Source: JAVBRD01 sp031548365 (GTDB taxonomy: Bacteria > Bacillota > Clostridia > Christensenellales > UBA1750). From it: a stretch of 64,000 nt of DNA. Location: the NCBI GenBank assembly GCA_031548365.1, contig JAVBRD010000002.1, positions 122,764 to 186,763 of the forward strand, written 5' to 3'. The position numbers were made by a program, and so were the translations under genes. Below, in pieces: positions 24,939 to 34,256 of the stretch; the stretch's first letter is position 1; the number at the start of each line of letters is the position of its first letter. The notes under the pieces were generated by a model, which had not been told where the DNA came from, made no database searches, and was given only the letters and a program-made list of their open reading frames with translations.

Positions 24939-26336
24939 ATGGGAAAGGTATTCATCACGGACACCATTCTGCGTGACGCGCACCAGTCACAAGCCGCGAC
25001 GCGCATGCGCACCAGCGAGATGCTGCCGGTTTGCGACAAGCTCGATCGCGTGGGTTATTGGTCGCTGGAAGCGTGGGGAGGCGCGACGTTCGACTCGTGT
25101 TTGCGGTTCCTTAACGAGGATCCATGGGAAAGGCTTCGCCTCTTGCACAAGAACTTGCCCAACACGCCCATACAGATGCTCTCGCGCGGGCAGAACATCC
25201 TGGGGTACAAGCACTACGCCGACGATGTGGTCGATTTTTTCTGCAAGAAAATGATTGAGAACGGCGTCACCGTCGTGCGCATCTTCGACGCGCTCAACGA
25301 CACGCGCAACATGGAACAGACCATTAAGTCCGTCAAAAAATACGGAGGCAAGGTCGAGTCGGCGATGAGCTACACGATCAGCCCCTTCCACACGATGGAC
25401 TACTTCATCGAGCTTGCGCGCAAGCTGGAGAAGATGGGAACCGATACCATCTGCATCAAGGACATGGCCAACCTCCTGCTGCCGTACGACGCGTTCACGC
25501 TCATCCGCCGCCTCAAGACGGCGGTTCGTTGCCCGATCCACCTGCACACCCACAACACCTCCGGCACGGGCGACATGGTGTACTTGAAAGCCATTGAAGC
25601 GGGCGTGGACATCGTGGACACCGCGATCTCCGCTATGGGCAACGGCACCGCGCAGCCCGCGACCGAGCCGTTGGTCGCAACGCTTAAGGGCACCGAGCAC
25701 GACACCGGCTTTGATCTTGCGCTGCTTTCCGAAATATCCGCGCATTTTAGAGGCGTGGCCGAGCGCTTGACCAAGGATGGTTTCCTGGATCCCAAGGTGC
25801 TGAGCGTTGATATCAACACGCTGCTCTATCAGGTGCCGGGCGGCATGCTCTCCAACCTGATCTCGCAGCTCAAGCAGATGAACGCGTCGGGCAAGTTCCT
25901 GGAGGTGCTTCAGGAAGTGCCGCGCGTGCGCGAGGACTTCGGCTATCCCCCGCTCGTCACGCCGACCTCCCAGATCGTGGGTACGCAGGCTGTGCTCAAC
26001 GTCGTCACGGGCGAGCGATACAAACAGTTCACCAAGGAGTCGCGCGCGCTCCTGCGCGGAGAGTACGGCCAGCTGCCCGCGCCGGTCAACCCCGACGTGC
26101 GCAAGCTTGCCATCGGCGAGGATAAGGTCATCACAGGCCGTCCGGCCGACGCGCTCAAACCTGAGCTGGACATGTACCGCGAACAGATCAAGGAGTACTA
26201 CCAGCAGGAAGAGGACATCCTCTCCTACGCGCTTTTCCCCGATGTTGCCGTCAAGTTCTTCCAGCTCCGTCAGGCAGGCAAACTCGGCATTGACGCCACA
26301 ATGTTTGACGCCAAGGCAAAGGTGCACCCGGTCTAA
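24939..26336 (+). CDS. OadA/pyruvate carboxylase subunit B-like carboxyltransferase (5S type), no biotin domain
   Basis: 465 aa. A TIM-barrel carboxyltransferase domain (TDTILRDAHQSQAATRMRT, EAWGGATFDSCLRFL, HTHNTSGTGDMVYLKA, DTAISAMGNGTAQP) plus the PYC_OADA helical domain (PTSQIVGTQAVLNVVTGERY). These subunits transfer CO2 between oxaloacetate/pyruvate and biotin. The protein ends at ...DAKAKVHPV without the biotinyl domain present in many OadA proteins, as in the 5S subunit of transcarboxylase. ATG 24939 follows AAGGGAG, 28 bp after oadB. It likely uses the carrier encoded in the same operon. No biotin carboxylase (AccC) is present. Confidence 0.92.
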   Translation: MGKVFITDTILRDAHQSQAATRMRTSEMLPVCDKLDRVGYWSLEAWGGATFDSCLRFLNEDPWERLRLLHKNLPNTPIQMLSRGQNILGYKHYADDVVDFFCKKMIENGVTVVRIFDALNDTRNMEQTIKSVKKYGGKVESAMSYTISPFHTMDYFIELARKLEKMGTDTICIKDMANLLLPYDAFTLIRRLKTAVRCPIHLHTHNTSGTGDMVYLKAIEAGVDIVDTAISAMGNGTAQPATEPLVATLKGTEHDTGFDLALLSEISAHFRGVAERLTKDGFLDPKVLSVDINTLLYQVPGGMLSNLISQLKQMNASGKFLEVLQEVPRVREDFGYPPLVTPTSQIVGTQAVLNVVTGERYKQFTKESRALLRGEYGQLPAPVNPDVRKLAIGEDKVITGRPADALKPELDMYREQIKEYYQQEEDILSYALFPDVAVKFFQLRQAGKLGIDATMFDAKAKVHPV

Positions 26337-26362
26337 AGGGCGAATCAAGACTGATACAGCGC

Positions 26363-26400
26363 AAAGCGCCTCTCTCAATGCACGAGAGAGGCGCTTTTGT
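26363..26400. terminator. Strong hairpin terminator, probably bidirectional
   Basis: AAAGCGCCTCTCTC (26363-26376) pairs perfectly with GAGAGAGGCGCTTT (26384-26397), followed on the plus strand by TTTTGTT. It lies between the convergent carboxyltransferase and arabinofuranosidase operons. A second small hairpin, CCCGAA-CGAC-TTCGGG, follows at 26405-26420. Confidence 0.88.
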
Positions 26401-26502
26401 TATACCCGAACGACTTCGGGCGCGGCGTCGGATCGATGAGTCGTGCCGTTTTCCGCCAAGCGCCGCTGTCGGCCATGTCCGGTGTCCGACGCTCTTTTGT
26501 TG

Positions 26503-28413
26503 TTACACCCGCCGCATCCAGACAGACATTTCGTTCTTGCCGCGGTTGGCCCACGCGTAATAAGGGATTGCCTTGAGATTGACCTGCGATGTGCGCACGG
26601 GCGCATCGTCGTAGAGCGCGGTAGAGCTTTCATCGTCGCGCGTGCCGCGCCCGCATAGTGTGATCACTCCGCTGAGAATTCCGGGCTCAAAGCGCGCGGT
26701 GAATGAAGCTGGGTCGATGGACAGCGCGGTGATGATCGGACCGTTGTCGTACTCCTCAAAACAATAGACGAAAGGGCCGCGCTCGAGGGCGACGAGTCCC
26801 GCGATCTGCCGCGCGCGCGGGTTTGCGTGCGTCACCCGAATGCCCATGGGGAGAGAGAGGGTGACGTTGTCGCCCTCTTTCCACTCGCGGTCGACGTGCA
26901 GGTAGCCGTCTTGAAATGACGCCGACGCGGGAACGCCGTTGATTGTGAGCACGGGCGTGCCGCTCCAGTGAGGGACGCGAAGCGCGAGCGTAAAAACGAC
27001 GGGTTTTTCAGGGCGCAAGGCGATGGAGACGTCTCCGTTCCATGGGTATCCGCCTGTGATGTCGAACGCGGTGTCCACACCAGAAAGCGTCGCGTGTCCG
27101 CGCGCTGCGGGGTAGAGGTGCACGCAGAGCGCGTCCTCGCTCGCGGTGAACGCATAGCGGCCGAAGAGAGCGATGGTTCGCGCGATGTTGGGCGGACAGC
27201 ACGCACAGCGGTACCACTTGGGGCGCTCGGGGAGGTTGTGGCGCGTGTCGTCGCGTTTTTCGCTCGCCTCCGGCCAGACCCACAGCGGGTTGGCGTAGAA
27301 GTAGCGCGTACCGTCGAGCGATATGCCGGAGAGCGAGCCGTTAAGCAGCGCGCGTTCCATCACGTCAGCGTAGCGGGAATCCAGGCGGTTTTTGATCATG
27401 CGGTACGCGAACATGGCCAAAGAGATGGTCGCGCAGGTTTCAGCGTATGCGGTGCCCGAGGGCAGGTCATAGTCAAAAGAAAACCGCTCGCCGTTGCGGT
27501 GGGAACCCACGCCCCCCGTGATGTACATGCGGCGGTCAGACGCGCTCGAAAACTGCTTTTCGCAGACACCCGCAAGGGTTTTGTCGCCCGTCTCGCGCGC
27601 GATGTCGGCCATGGCGCTCGCGAGGTAGAGCGCGCGCACGGAGTGCCCGGTGATGTCGGGCTGGTCACGAACGGGCGCGTGGGCCTGGAAATAGAAGAGG
27701 TTTTTCTCGGCGTCCGCCAGTTTTTCCTCACCGCGCGCCTTGGCCTCCGCCATGTAAAAGCTCGGATTTTGGCCGCGTTCATCCACAAAAAACTTGGCGA
27801 GCTTGAGATAGCGTTCGTTGCCGGTCGTGTGAAAGAGTTTGATAAGCGCGAGCTCGATCTCAGGGTGGCCGCAGTAACCGCGCACCTTTCCGGGTTCGGG
27901 GCCAAAGCGCGCGTCGATGTGGTCGGCGAGCTTGATGGCGACCTCCAGCAGGTTGGTTTTGCCGGTCGCCTCGTAATACGCGGCGGCGGCCTCGAACAAG
28001 TGGCCCGCACAGTACATTTCATGGTTGTCGCGCAGGTTGGTCCACTCCTGTCCGACCGCCTTGAGTTGGTAATACGTGTTGAGGTACCCGTCGGCACGCT
28101 GGGCTTTTCCCAACAGGTCGGCCAGTTCGTCGATACGCGCCTCAATCGCGGGATCGGGGTGGAACGCGAGCGTGAGCGCGGCGGCCTCAGCCCATTTGTA
28201 CAGGTCGGAATCTGTAAAGACCAGCCCATCGAACTCGCCGCTATCTGCTCCCGCGGCGATACGGATGTTCTTGATGGCCGGGCTGTGCGCACCCGCGCCG
28301 TCCAGCGTTTCCCACTGGTAGGAGAGGCTGCGGGTGGCGACCGTGTCCTGCCAGCCGCCCATGAAGCCGCTTTCGAGCCGCACGTTTTTGAGCGGTATGT
28401 CCTTGGTGATCAT
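26503..28413 (-). CDS. GH127-family beta-L-arabinofuranosidase
   Basis: 636 aa, usual for GH127 (alpha/alpha toroid plus beta-sandwich domains). GH127 enzymes release beta-linked L-arabinofuranose using a zinc-bound cysteine nucleophile. The expected residues are visible with correct spacing: Glu309 (acid/base position in GSHRNGERF), Glu325 and Cys327 (YAETCAT), and Cys405-Cys406 (CACCPPN). No signal peptide is seen, so it acts inside the cell on imported oligosaccharides. ATG 28413 follows AAGGAGGATCAC. It lies 10 bp downstream of the GH51 gene on the same strand; together they would remove beta- and alpha-linked arabinofuranose. Confidence 0.92.
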   Translation of the reverse strand: MITKDIPLKNVRLESGFMGGWQDTVATRSLSYQWETLDGAGAHSPAIKNIRIAAGADSGEFDGLVFTDSDLYKWAEAAALTLAFHPDPAIEARIDELADLLGKAQRADGYLNTYYQLKAVGQEWTNLRDNHEMYCAGHLFEAAAAYYEATGKTNLLEVAIKLADHIDARFGPEPGKVRGYCGHPEIELALIKLFHTTGNERYLKLAKFFVDERGQNPSFYMAEAKARGEEKLADAEKNLFYFQAHAPVRDQPDITGHSVRALYLASAMADIARETGDKTLAGVCEKQFSSASDRRMYITGGVGSHRNGERFSFDYDLPSGTAYAETCATISLAMFAYRMIKNRLDSRYADVMERALLNGSLSGISLDGTRYFYANPLWVWPEASEKRDDTRHNLPERPKWYRCACCPPNIARTIALFGRYAFTASEDALCVHLYPAARGHATLSGVDTAFDITGGYPWNGDVSIALRPEKPVVFTLALRVPHWSGTPVLTINGVPASASFQDGYLHVDREWKEGDNVTLSLPMGIRVTHANPRARQIAGLVALERGPFVYCFEEYDNGPIITALSIDPASFTARFEPGILSGVITLCGRGTRDDESSTALYDDAPVRTSQVNLKAIPYYAWANRGKNEMSVWMRRV

Positions 28414-28423
28414 GTGATCCTCC

Positions 28424-29887
28424 TTATTGTACCTCGATGACGGCTACGCTGTTCCTCGGCAGCGAGAGCGTCAAAAGGTTATCTTTGAACGATACAGGAA
28501 GCGCAACGGGCCGGACATTCTCCGGTTGCTCAAACGTGTTGTGCGCGTCCATGGAACCGGTGAGTACGCGCGCGTTTGCGGAAGCCCAAACGCGTCCTTC
28601 CAGTACAATCTCAACGGTTTCGTCCGCGAAAAGCGATGCGTTGCACAGCGTCAAAGTGGTCAGGTTTTCATTGCCCAGCGAAGCGGAGACGCTCAGCTTG
28701 GGCGTTTTATCGTCCAAAATGGGCGAGTCCGATGTGTTGATGACCGGCAGCAGCAGCGTGTTCTGGTGGCCTTTGAACATCTCAAAGACGTGGTAGGTGG
28801 GTGTGAGGAGCATGCGCGGGCCATCGGTGAGCACCACGGACTGAAGCACATTGACCGTCTGAGCGAGGTTGGCCATGCGCACACGATCCGAGTGGTTGTT
28901 GAATTGATTGAGGTGGATGGCGGCGACCACCGCGTCGCGCATGGTGTTCTGCTGATAGAGGAAACCCGGGTTTGTGCCCGGTTCGGGATCATGCCACATA
29001 CCCCACTCGTCCACGACTAGCGCCACCCGCTTTTCTGGGTCGTAGACGTCCATGATCGCGCAGTGTCTTTTGATGAGCTCGTCCATTTTGTGCGCAGACT
29101 TGACGGCGGTCTCGTACTCGGCGGCGGTAAAGCCCGTCGCGGAGCCTTTCTTGCGCCACGGGCCCACAAGTGTGTAGTGGTGGAGCGCGAGGCCGTCCAT
29201 CATGCGGCCCGCTTCACGCATCATCACTTCGGTCCAGTGATCGTTGTCGTCGCTTGGCCCGCACGCGATGCGCTTGATGGGGTTGCCGCCCTGCGAGCGG
29301 ACGTAGGTCGCGTACCGCTTGTACTCATCGGCGTAGTACTCAGCGCGCATGTTGCCCCCGCAGCCCCAATTTTCGTTGCCAACGCCGAAATAGGGCAGTT
29401 TCCACGGCTGCTCGCGGCCGTTTTCCTTGCGCAGGTCAGCCATGGGCGAGCGGCCTTCGAACGTGATGTACTCCACCCAGTCGCGCATCTCGCGCACGGT
29501 GCCCGAACCGAGGTTTCCGCAGATGTAGGGCGCGCAGCCGAGCTGCTCGCACAGTTCAAGGAACTCGTGCGTTCCGAAGTGATTGTTCTCCGTGACGTTC
29601 CCCCAGTGGACATTGACGATGGTCGGCCTTTTTTCCTTGGGGCCGACTCCGTCCATCCAGTGGTAGTCGTCCGCAAAGCATCCGCCCGGCCAGCGCAACA
29701 CGGGGATCTTGATGCCGCGCAGAGCGGCCACGACGTCGTTTCGCATCCCGCGCGTGTTGGGAATGGGGGAATCCTCGCCCACGTACAGCCCTTCGTAAAC
29801 GCATCGCCCCAGATGCTCGGAGAAGTGGCCGTAGATGTTTCTGTGAATCACGCTGGCCGTGTTCCGCGCATCGATCCGATAACGCAT
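28424..29887 (-). CDS. GH51 alpha-L-arabinofuranosidase
   Basis: 487 aa, normal for intracellular GH51. It hydrolyses alpha-L-arabinofuranosyl ends of arabinan or arabinoxylan oligosaccharides. Catalytic acid/base Glu172 is in VGNENWG, and the nucleophile Glu294 is in VVDEWGMW. RWPGGCFADDYHWMDGVGP, typical of the barrel start, is present, and the C-terminal beta domain ends SLPRNSVAVIEVQ. There is no signal peptide. The ATG at 29887 follows AAGGAGGC on the minus strand. First gene of a GH51-GH127 operon, divergent from mraZ. Confidence 0.95.
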   Translation of the reverse strand: MRYRIDARNTASVIHRNIYGHFSEHLGRCVYEGLYVGEDSPIPNTRGMRNDVVAALRGIKIPVLRWPGGCFADDYHWMDGVGPKEKRPTIVNVHWGNVTENNHFGTHEFLELCEQLGCAPYICGNLGSGTVREMRDWVEYITFEGRSPMADLRKENGREQPWKLPYFGVGNENWGCGGNMRAEYYADEYKRYATYVRSQGGNPIKRIACGPSDDNDHWTEVMMREAGRMMDGLALHHYTLVGPWRKKGSATGFTAAEYETAVKSAHKMDELIKRHCAIMDVYDPEKRVALVVDEWGMWHDPEPGTNPGFLYQQNTMRDAVVAAIHLNQFNNHSDRVRMANLAQTVNVLQSVVLTDGPRMLLTPTYHVFEMFKGHQNTLLLPVINTSDSPILDDKTPKLSVSASLGNENLTTLTLCNASLFADETVEIVLEGRVWASANARVLTGSMDAHNTFEQPENVRPVALPVSFKDNLLTLSLPRNSVAVIEVQ

Positions 29888-29985
29888 GTCGTAGCCTCCT
29901 TGTTCTCTTTATCGCTTGACATTCGCCGACACGCCGGGCAATCCCTTGCGCACGCGGAAAATCGTATAAGCAAACATAGAATCTC

Positions 29986-30014
29986 TTTCACGTTTGGGCG
30001 CTAAGTGGTATAGT
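29986..30014 (+). promoter_or_regulatory. Possible promoter for the mraZ (dcw) cluster
   Basis: TTTCAC (29986-29991), 17-bp spacer, TATAGT (30009-30014), about 75 bp before the mraZ start. The -35 is weak. The 199-bp divergent region 29888-30086 must also carry the promoter for the GH51 operon, which I could not place. Confidence 0.4.
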
Positions 30015-30086
30015 GTGGTGGAAAATGCAAATAAGTGTATTTGAGTGGGTCAAAATCCCATGAATGCACGGAGGGGGGGACGGACG

Positions 30087-30512
30087 GTGCAAAGGTTCTC
30101 AGGCAATCACCCAATCAGCATCGATGAAAAGAACCGCATCGTCATACCTTCCCGCTGGCGCACCCTTTTGGGTGAGGAAGTGACGATTCAGCTCTCGCAA
30201 AAGGGCTGCCTGTCCATCTATCCCCAGGCCACGTACGACGCTCTTTTTGAAAAGATTAACGCGCGCGCGGAAAGCGACATGCTCTCCCGTCGCGAGCTTG
30301 AGTATTTAAGCCAGTACACCGAGGAATATCAAGCGGTTGACCGCTCAGGACGCCTCCTGATCCCAAACGATGTTAAAGGCTACTTCGCTTTTGAGGGTGA
30401 GCTCCTGCTCACGGGTACGATCGACAAGCTCGAGCTGTGGCGCAAGGAAGACCACACCAGGTTCTACGCGTCCGAGCGCGACTTCATCATGGAAAGCCGC
30501 GACAAGCGATGA
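30087..30512 (+). CDS. mraZ: Division/cell wall cluster regulator MraZ
   Basis: 141 aa, normal. MraZ is an AbrB-like DNA-binding protein that controls the dcw operon. Two repeats of the fold are visible: FSGNHPISIDEKNRIVIPSRWR and AVDRSGRLLIPNDVKGYF, each with the D-x-x-G/N-R-x-x-I-P core. GTG 30087 follows GGAGGGGGG at proper distance; the longer frame from 30045 would place this site inside the gene. First gene of the cluster, overlapping rsmH by ATGA. Its binding repeats upstream were looked for and not clearly found. Confidence 0.93.
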   Translation: MQRFSGNHPISIDEKNRIVIPSRWRTLLGEEVTIQLSQKGCLSIYPQATYDALFEKINARAESDMLSRRELEYLSQYTEEYQAVDRSGRLLIPNDVKGYFAFEGELLLTGTIDKLELWRKEDHTRFYASERDFIMESRDKR

Positions 30513-31435
30513 CATTTGAGCACACACCCGTGATGGCCGGGGAGGTCATGGATCGGCTGATCACCCGAACGGACGCGGATGCGGTCTACATTGACGGCAC
30601 GCTGGGTGGCGGGGGGCACGCGGAGCTTCTGCTTGAGAAGACGAGCTCGCATCTCATTGGAATTGATCGCGATCCGGCAGCGCTCGCTGCGGCCGGTAAG
30701 AGGCTCGCGCGGTTTGGCGATAGGTTCTCCTTCATCCATGGCAATCACGCCGACATGTCCGATCTCATCGCGCCTTATCAGCCGTTGGATGTGCGCGGCG
30801 TTCTCCTGGATCTGGGCGTATCAAGTCACCAGTTCGACGAGCCGTCGCGTGGATTTTCCTACAATTATGACGCCCCGCTCGACATGCGCATGGATACCAC
30901 GCAGCGGTTGAGCGCCGCCGACGTCGTCAACGGTTACAGCGAAGCGGATCTCGCGAACGTGATCTACGAGTTTGCCGAGGAGCGCTTTTCCCGCAGGATC
31001 GCGTCGGCCATCGTGCGCGCGCGTCCCATCACGACCACGCTGGAACTCGCCGAAATCGTCATCAACGCCATCCCCGTAAAAGGCAGAATAGGCGGGCCGC
31101 ATCCCGCGCGCAGGACGTTTATGGCGCTTCGCATTGAGGTCAACGGAGAGCTTGAGCGGCTCAAGGAAGCGCTCAATGGCGCTCTTGCGTGTCTTTCACC
31201 GGGCGGGCGATTGTGCGTGATCACGTTCCACTCGCTCGAAGACCGCATCGTCAAGCAAGCTTTGGCCGAATGGGCCAACCCGTGCGTTTGCCCGCCCAAG
31301 ACGCCGGTGTGCATATGCGGGAAGAAACAACTCGCGGTGCTGACGCCCCGCAAAGCGATTCCGCCGTCGGACGCGGAGGTTCAAATGAATCCTCGCGCGA
31401 GAAGCGCGATGCTCAGGGTGGCCGAGAAGATATGA
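30509..31435 (+). CDS. rsmH: 16S rRNA (cytosine(1402)-N4)-methyltransferase
   Basis: 308 aa, usual length. RsmH methylates N4 of C1402 in the ribosomal P site. HTPVMAGEVMDRL, the SAM site DGTLGGGGHAELLLE, LLDLGVSSHQFDEPSRGFSY, RRTFMALRIEVNGE and ITFHSLEDRIVKQ are present. A Cys-containing C-terminal loop (CVCPPKTPVCIC) is as in other members. ATG 30509 overlaps the mraZ stop by 4 bp, consistent with translational coupling. Confidence 0.95.
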   Translation: MTFEHTPVMAGEVMDRLITRTDADAVYIDGTLGGGGHAELLLEKTSSHLIGIDRDPAALAAAGKRLARFGDRFSFIHGNHADMSDLIAPYQPLDVRGVLLDLGVSSHQFDEPSRGFSYNYDAPLDMRMDTTQRLSAADVVNGYSEADLANVIYEFAEERFSRRIASAIVRARPITTTLELAEIVINAIPVKGRIGGPHPARRTFMALRIEVNGELERLKEALNGALACLSPGGRLCVITFHSLEDRIVKQALAEWANPCVCPPKTPVCICGKKQLAVLTPRKAIPPSDAEVQMNPRARSAMLRVAEKI

Positions 31436-31472
31436 GCATATGCGGTGAAGCATTTTATGGAGGGGAACCGGC

Positions 31473-32024
31473 ATGACGCAGAAGAGAACACGCGGAGGAC
31501 GGTACGAAGTGCAGGGATCCAGCGCTCTCAGGCCAGAATTCTCGTCGTTTACGCAGGACGATCTGGACACCATCAGAAGAACATTTGAAACGCGCGATAA
31601 AGCGGTCAAAGCAGAGCGTAGACCCGCAAGACGCGTGGCAAAAAAAGCGGGTGTATCGGTCGGTACTCTCCGGCGTGTGGCGATCTTTGCCGTGGCGTCC
31701 ATCGTAGTGTTCTCGGTGACGATCTTGTACATCTTCCAGTGCGCGGTCATCGCAGGTAACGCCCGCGACATTCATGAGTTGCAGGCGCAGCTCAAACAGG
31801 AAAAACGCGCGTCCGACGATCTGCGTCTGGACATCGCGCGCAATGACAATATTCACCAGATCCAGCGCATCGCCCGGGCCAACCTCGGCATGGATTACCC
31901 CGTCGACACGCAACTGCGCACGGTTTCGTTGCCCGAATTGCCTCCCGCGCCCATCACCGAACCGGTTCTGCCTAAGACGGATCGCGTCGGCCTCCTGAGC
32001 ATATTGTTCGGACAAAGCGAATAG
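31473..32024 (+). CDS. ftsL: FtsL/DivIC-like septum protein
   Basis: 183 aa bitopic protein. A basic cytoplasmic region of about 75 residues is followed by one membrane segment (about 70-92, VAIFAVASIVVFSVTILYIF) and an extracytoplasmic leucine-zipper-like coiled coil (IHELQAQLKQEKRASDDLRL), then a Pro-rich tail. The layout and the place between rsmH and the class B PBP identify the FtsL role, which links divisome assembly to FtsI. The cytoplasmic tail is longer than usual. ATG 31473 follows GGAGGGGAA. Confidence 0.85.
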   Translation: MTQKRTRGGRYEVQGSSALRPEFSSFTQDDLDTIRRTFETRDKAVKAERRPARRVAKKAGVSVGTLRRVAIFAVASIVVFSVTILYIFQCAVIAGNARDIHELQAQLKQEKRASDDLRLDIARNDNIHQIQRIARANLGMDYPVDTQLRTVSLPELPPAPITEPVLPKTDRVGLLSILFGQSE

Positions 32025-32091
32025 CCTCTTACATGCGCAGGACGAACCGGGGACGGAGGTTCCCCGCGCGCCGACAGGTGGTGTAAACACA

Positions 32092-34239
32092 ATGGATGAC
32101 AACCCCAAGGCCATGACAAGAAAAAGGCTGCTGGTTTTGCTGTGCGCCTTTGTTCTTGGCTTTTTTGTGCTAGTGGGAAAACTCGGAGAGGTAATGGTTG
32201 CCCGTGCCGATGAGCTCAAGCGGATCGGGGAGAACCAGTGGACACGCACGCTCACCGTGTCCGCCAAGCGCGGGATGATCACCGACATCAACGGCAAGGT
32301 GCTCGCGCAGTCAGCGACCGCGTACACTGCGGTGCTCAGGCCGCAGGAACTGCGGAAGAAGTTCACAAAGGACAAAAAACTGGATCAGCAGGCGCACGAG
32401 GCCATGATCACGCTCATTGCGGAAACGCTTGAGATCGACCGTGAAAACGTGGCGAAAAAGGCGGCAGACGAAAAGCTGCAGGAGTTCACGCTCAAACGGC
32501 AGATAGATCCTGAGAAGGCCAAGCCCATCCGCGAAGCAAAACTCGCCGGTGTCTACTTGCTTGAGGACACGAAAAGGTACTATCCGATGGGGGCCTTTCT
32601 CGCGCAGGTGATCGGCTTTTGCGATGTATCGGGTCAGGGACAGTCCGGGCTTGAGAAGTCGCTGGATTCGATCCTGAAAGGCGAATCAGGCGAGATCGTT
32701 ACGCAGACCGATAAGAATGGACGCGAGATGCCGTACGACGACGAAAAATACGTGGAGGCGCAGAACGGCCAGCACGTTGTGCTGACCATCGACTCTCTGG
32801 TTCAGGGTGTGGCTGAGCGTGAAGCGGGCGAAGGCCTTGCCGCCACGCGCGGCAAGGCCGTGCAGGTCATCGTCATGGATGTGCGCACAGGGGCAATCCT
32901 CGCCGTCGTCAACAAGCAGGACTTTGACCCGAACGATCCTCCGCGCAACGACATCGCCCTCCTTAACCAACTTACGCGTGACGGTGTCGTCGCCGACGCA
33001 TACGAACCCGGATCCACGTTTAAAATGTTCACTGTGGCCGCCGCGCTCGACGAACAGGTGGTTACCGAGAACTACACATACAACTGTACCGGTTCCATTC
33101 TTGTCGACGGAGACAAGGTCAACTGCTGGAGAACCGGCAACCCGCACGGCCACCAGTCGCTGACCGAAGTGCTCATGAACAGCTGTAATCCCTCGCTGGT
33201 CGACATCGGCCTCAAAGTGGGGAAGGATAAGCTCTACCGCTATATTAACGGCTTCGGCTTTGGCAATCTACCCGGCTCGGGTTTGCCCGGAGAGTCCGGT
33301 GGGATCGTTCGCGCGGTCAAGTACGTGCGCGATGTCGACCTCGCGCGCATCGCGTTTGGGCAGAGCATCGCGGTCACGCCGCTCCAGCTCATCACGGCGG
33401 GCTGCGCGGTCGTTAACGGCGGGGACCTGATGAAACCCTACATCGTCGACTCCGTCATCGCGCAGGATGGCCAGGTCATCCAACAGAATACACCGCAGGT
33501 TGTTGGCAGAAGCATCACGCCTGAGACGAGTGACATCATGCGCGGTATGCTTGAAAAAGTCGTCAGCGAGGGCGGCGGGCGTAACGCGTACATCCCCGGC
33601 TACCGCGTGGGCGGGAAGACGGGCACCGCGCAGAAGTACGAGAACGGGCGTATCATGAAGGACACGCACGTCTCTTCCTTCATCGGCTTCGCGCCCATGG
33701 ACGACCCGCAGGTCGCCGTGCTTTACATCGTCAACGAGCCGGGCGTGCGCCCCGACTTCGGCTCGGTCACCGCCGCGCCGTATGCCAAGGTCATCCTCGA
33801 GGAAACACTGAAGCACCACAACGTCAAGCCCGTATTTAAGGACGCCAAAGAGCAAGCATCCATCGGCAAGACGGTCAAAGTGCCGCAGTTTGTGGGCGAG
33901 TCGCTCGCGAACGCGGGGCTGATCGCCAGCCAGAACAACCTTAAGACGATGCTTGAAGGGGAGGGCGCGAAAGTGGTCGACCAGCTCCCGCCGGCAGGCA
34001 GTGAAGTTTCGGAAGGTTCCATGGTGCTTTTGTATATGAGCGGCGCTCCCGAACCGACCGACAAGGTCGCCGTTCCGGATGTGGCGGGCAAGACGCTGAT
34101 CGAGGCGAACCGCATGATGCGTTCCTATGGCCTCGTCATGAAAATAAACGGCACGGGCATCGCCGTGTCGCAAGAACCGCCGGCGAACAAAATGGTTGTG
34201 CCGGGCACACAGGTTGTCGTGAAGTTTGCGCAGCCTTGA
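32092..34239 (+). CDS. Class B penicillin-binding protein (FtsI/SpoVD type) with two PASTA domains
   Basis: 715 aa. An N-terminal signal-anchor (about 10-32), a PBP dimerisation domain, and a transpeptidase domain with Ser308 in EPGSTFK, Ser364 in SCN and Lys509 in KTGT. Two PASTA domains follow (about 590-655 and 658-715). It cross-links septal or spore-cortex peptidoglycan. Clostridial cell-division PBPs and the sporulation SpoVD share this structure; the position in the dcw cluster fits both, so no symbol is given. ATG 32092 follows AGGTGG. It overlaps or abuts murE at its stop. Confidence 0.93.
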   Translation: MDDNPKAMTRKRLLVLLCAFVLGFFVLVGKLGEVMVARADELKRIGENQWTRTLTVSAKRGMITDINGKVLAQSATAYTAVLRPQELRKKFTKDKKLDQQAHEAMITLIAETLEIDRENVAKKAADEKLQEFTLKRQIDPEKAKPIREAKLAGVYLLEDTKRYYPMGAFLAQVIGFCDVSGQGQSGLEKSLDSILKGESGEIVTQTDKNGREMPYDDEKYVEAQNGQHVVLTIDSLVQGVAEREAGEGLAATRGKAVQVIVMDVRTGAILAVVNKQDFDPNDPPRNDIALLNQLTRDGVVADAYEPGSTFKMFTVAAALDEQVVTENYTYNCTGSILVDGDKVNCWRTGNPHGHQSLTEVLMNSCNPSLVDIGLKVGKDKLYRYINGFGFGNLPGSGLPGESGGIVRAVKYVRDVDLARIAFGQSIAVTPLQLITAGCAVVNGGDLMKPYIVDSVIAQDGQVIQQNTPQVVGRSITPETSDIMRGMLEKVVSEGGGRNAYIPGYRVGGKTGTAQKYENGRIMKDTHVSSFIGFAPMDDPQVAVLYIVNEPGVRPDFGSVTAAPYAKVILEETLKHHNVKPVFKDAKEQASIGKTVKVPQFVGESLANAGLIASQNNLKTMLEGEGAKVVDQLPPAGSEVSEGSMVLLYMSGAPEPTDKVAVPDVAGKTLIEANRMMRSYGLVMKINGTGIAVSQEPPANKMVVPGTQVVVKFAQP

Positions 34240-34256
34240 TTGGGAAGGTGAATCGC

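Noticed and set aside
24987..26378. Minus-strand open frame of 463 codons opposite the OadA-like gene
   Set aside because: GC-rich genes in this genome give long antisense frames; the plus-strand gene has all catalytic motifs and this one none.
26968..28440. Plus-strand open frame of 490 codons opposite the GH127 gene
   Set aside because: Antisense shadow; composition is unlike protein and GH127 motifs lie on the other strand.
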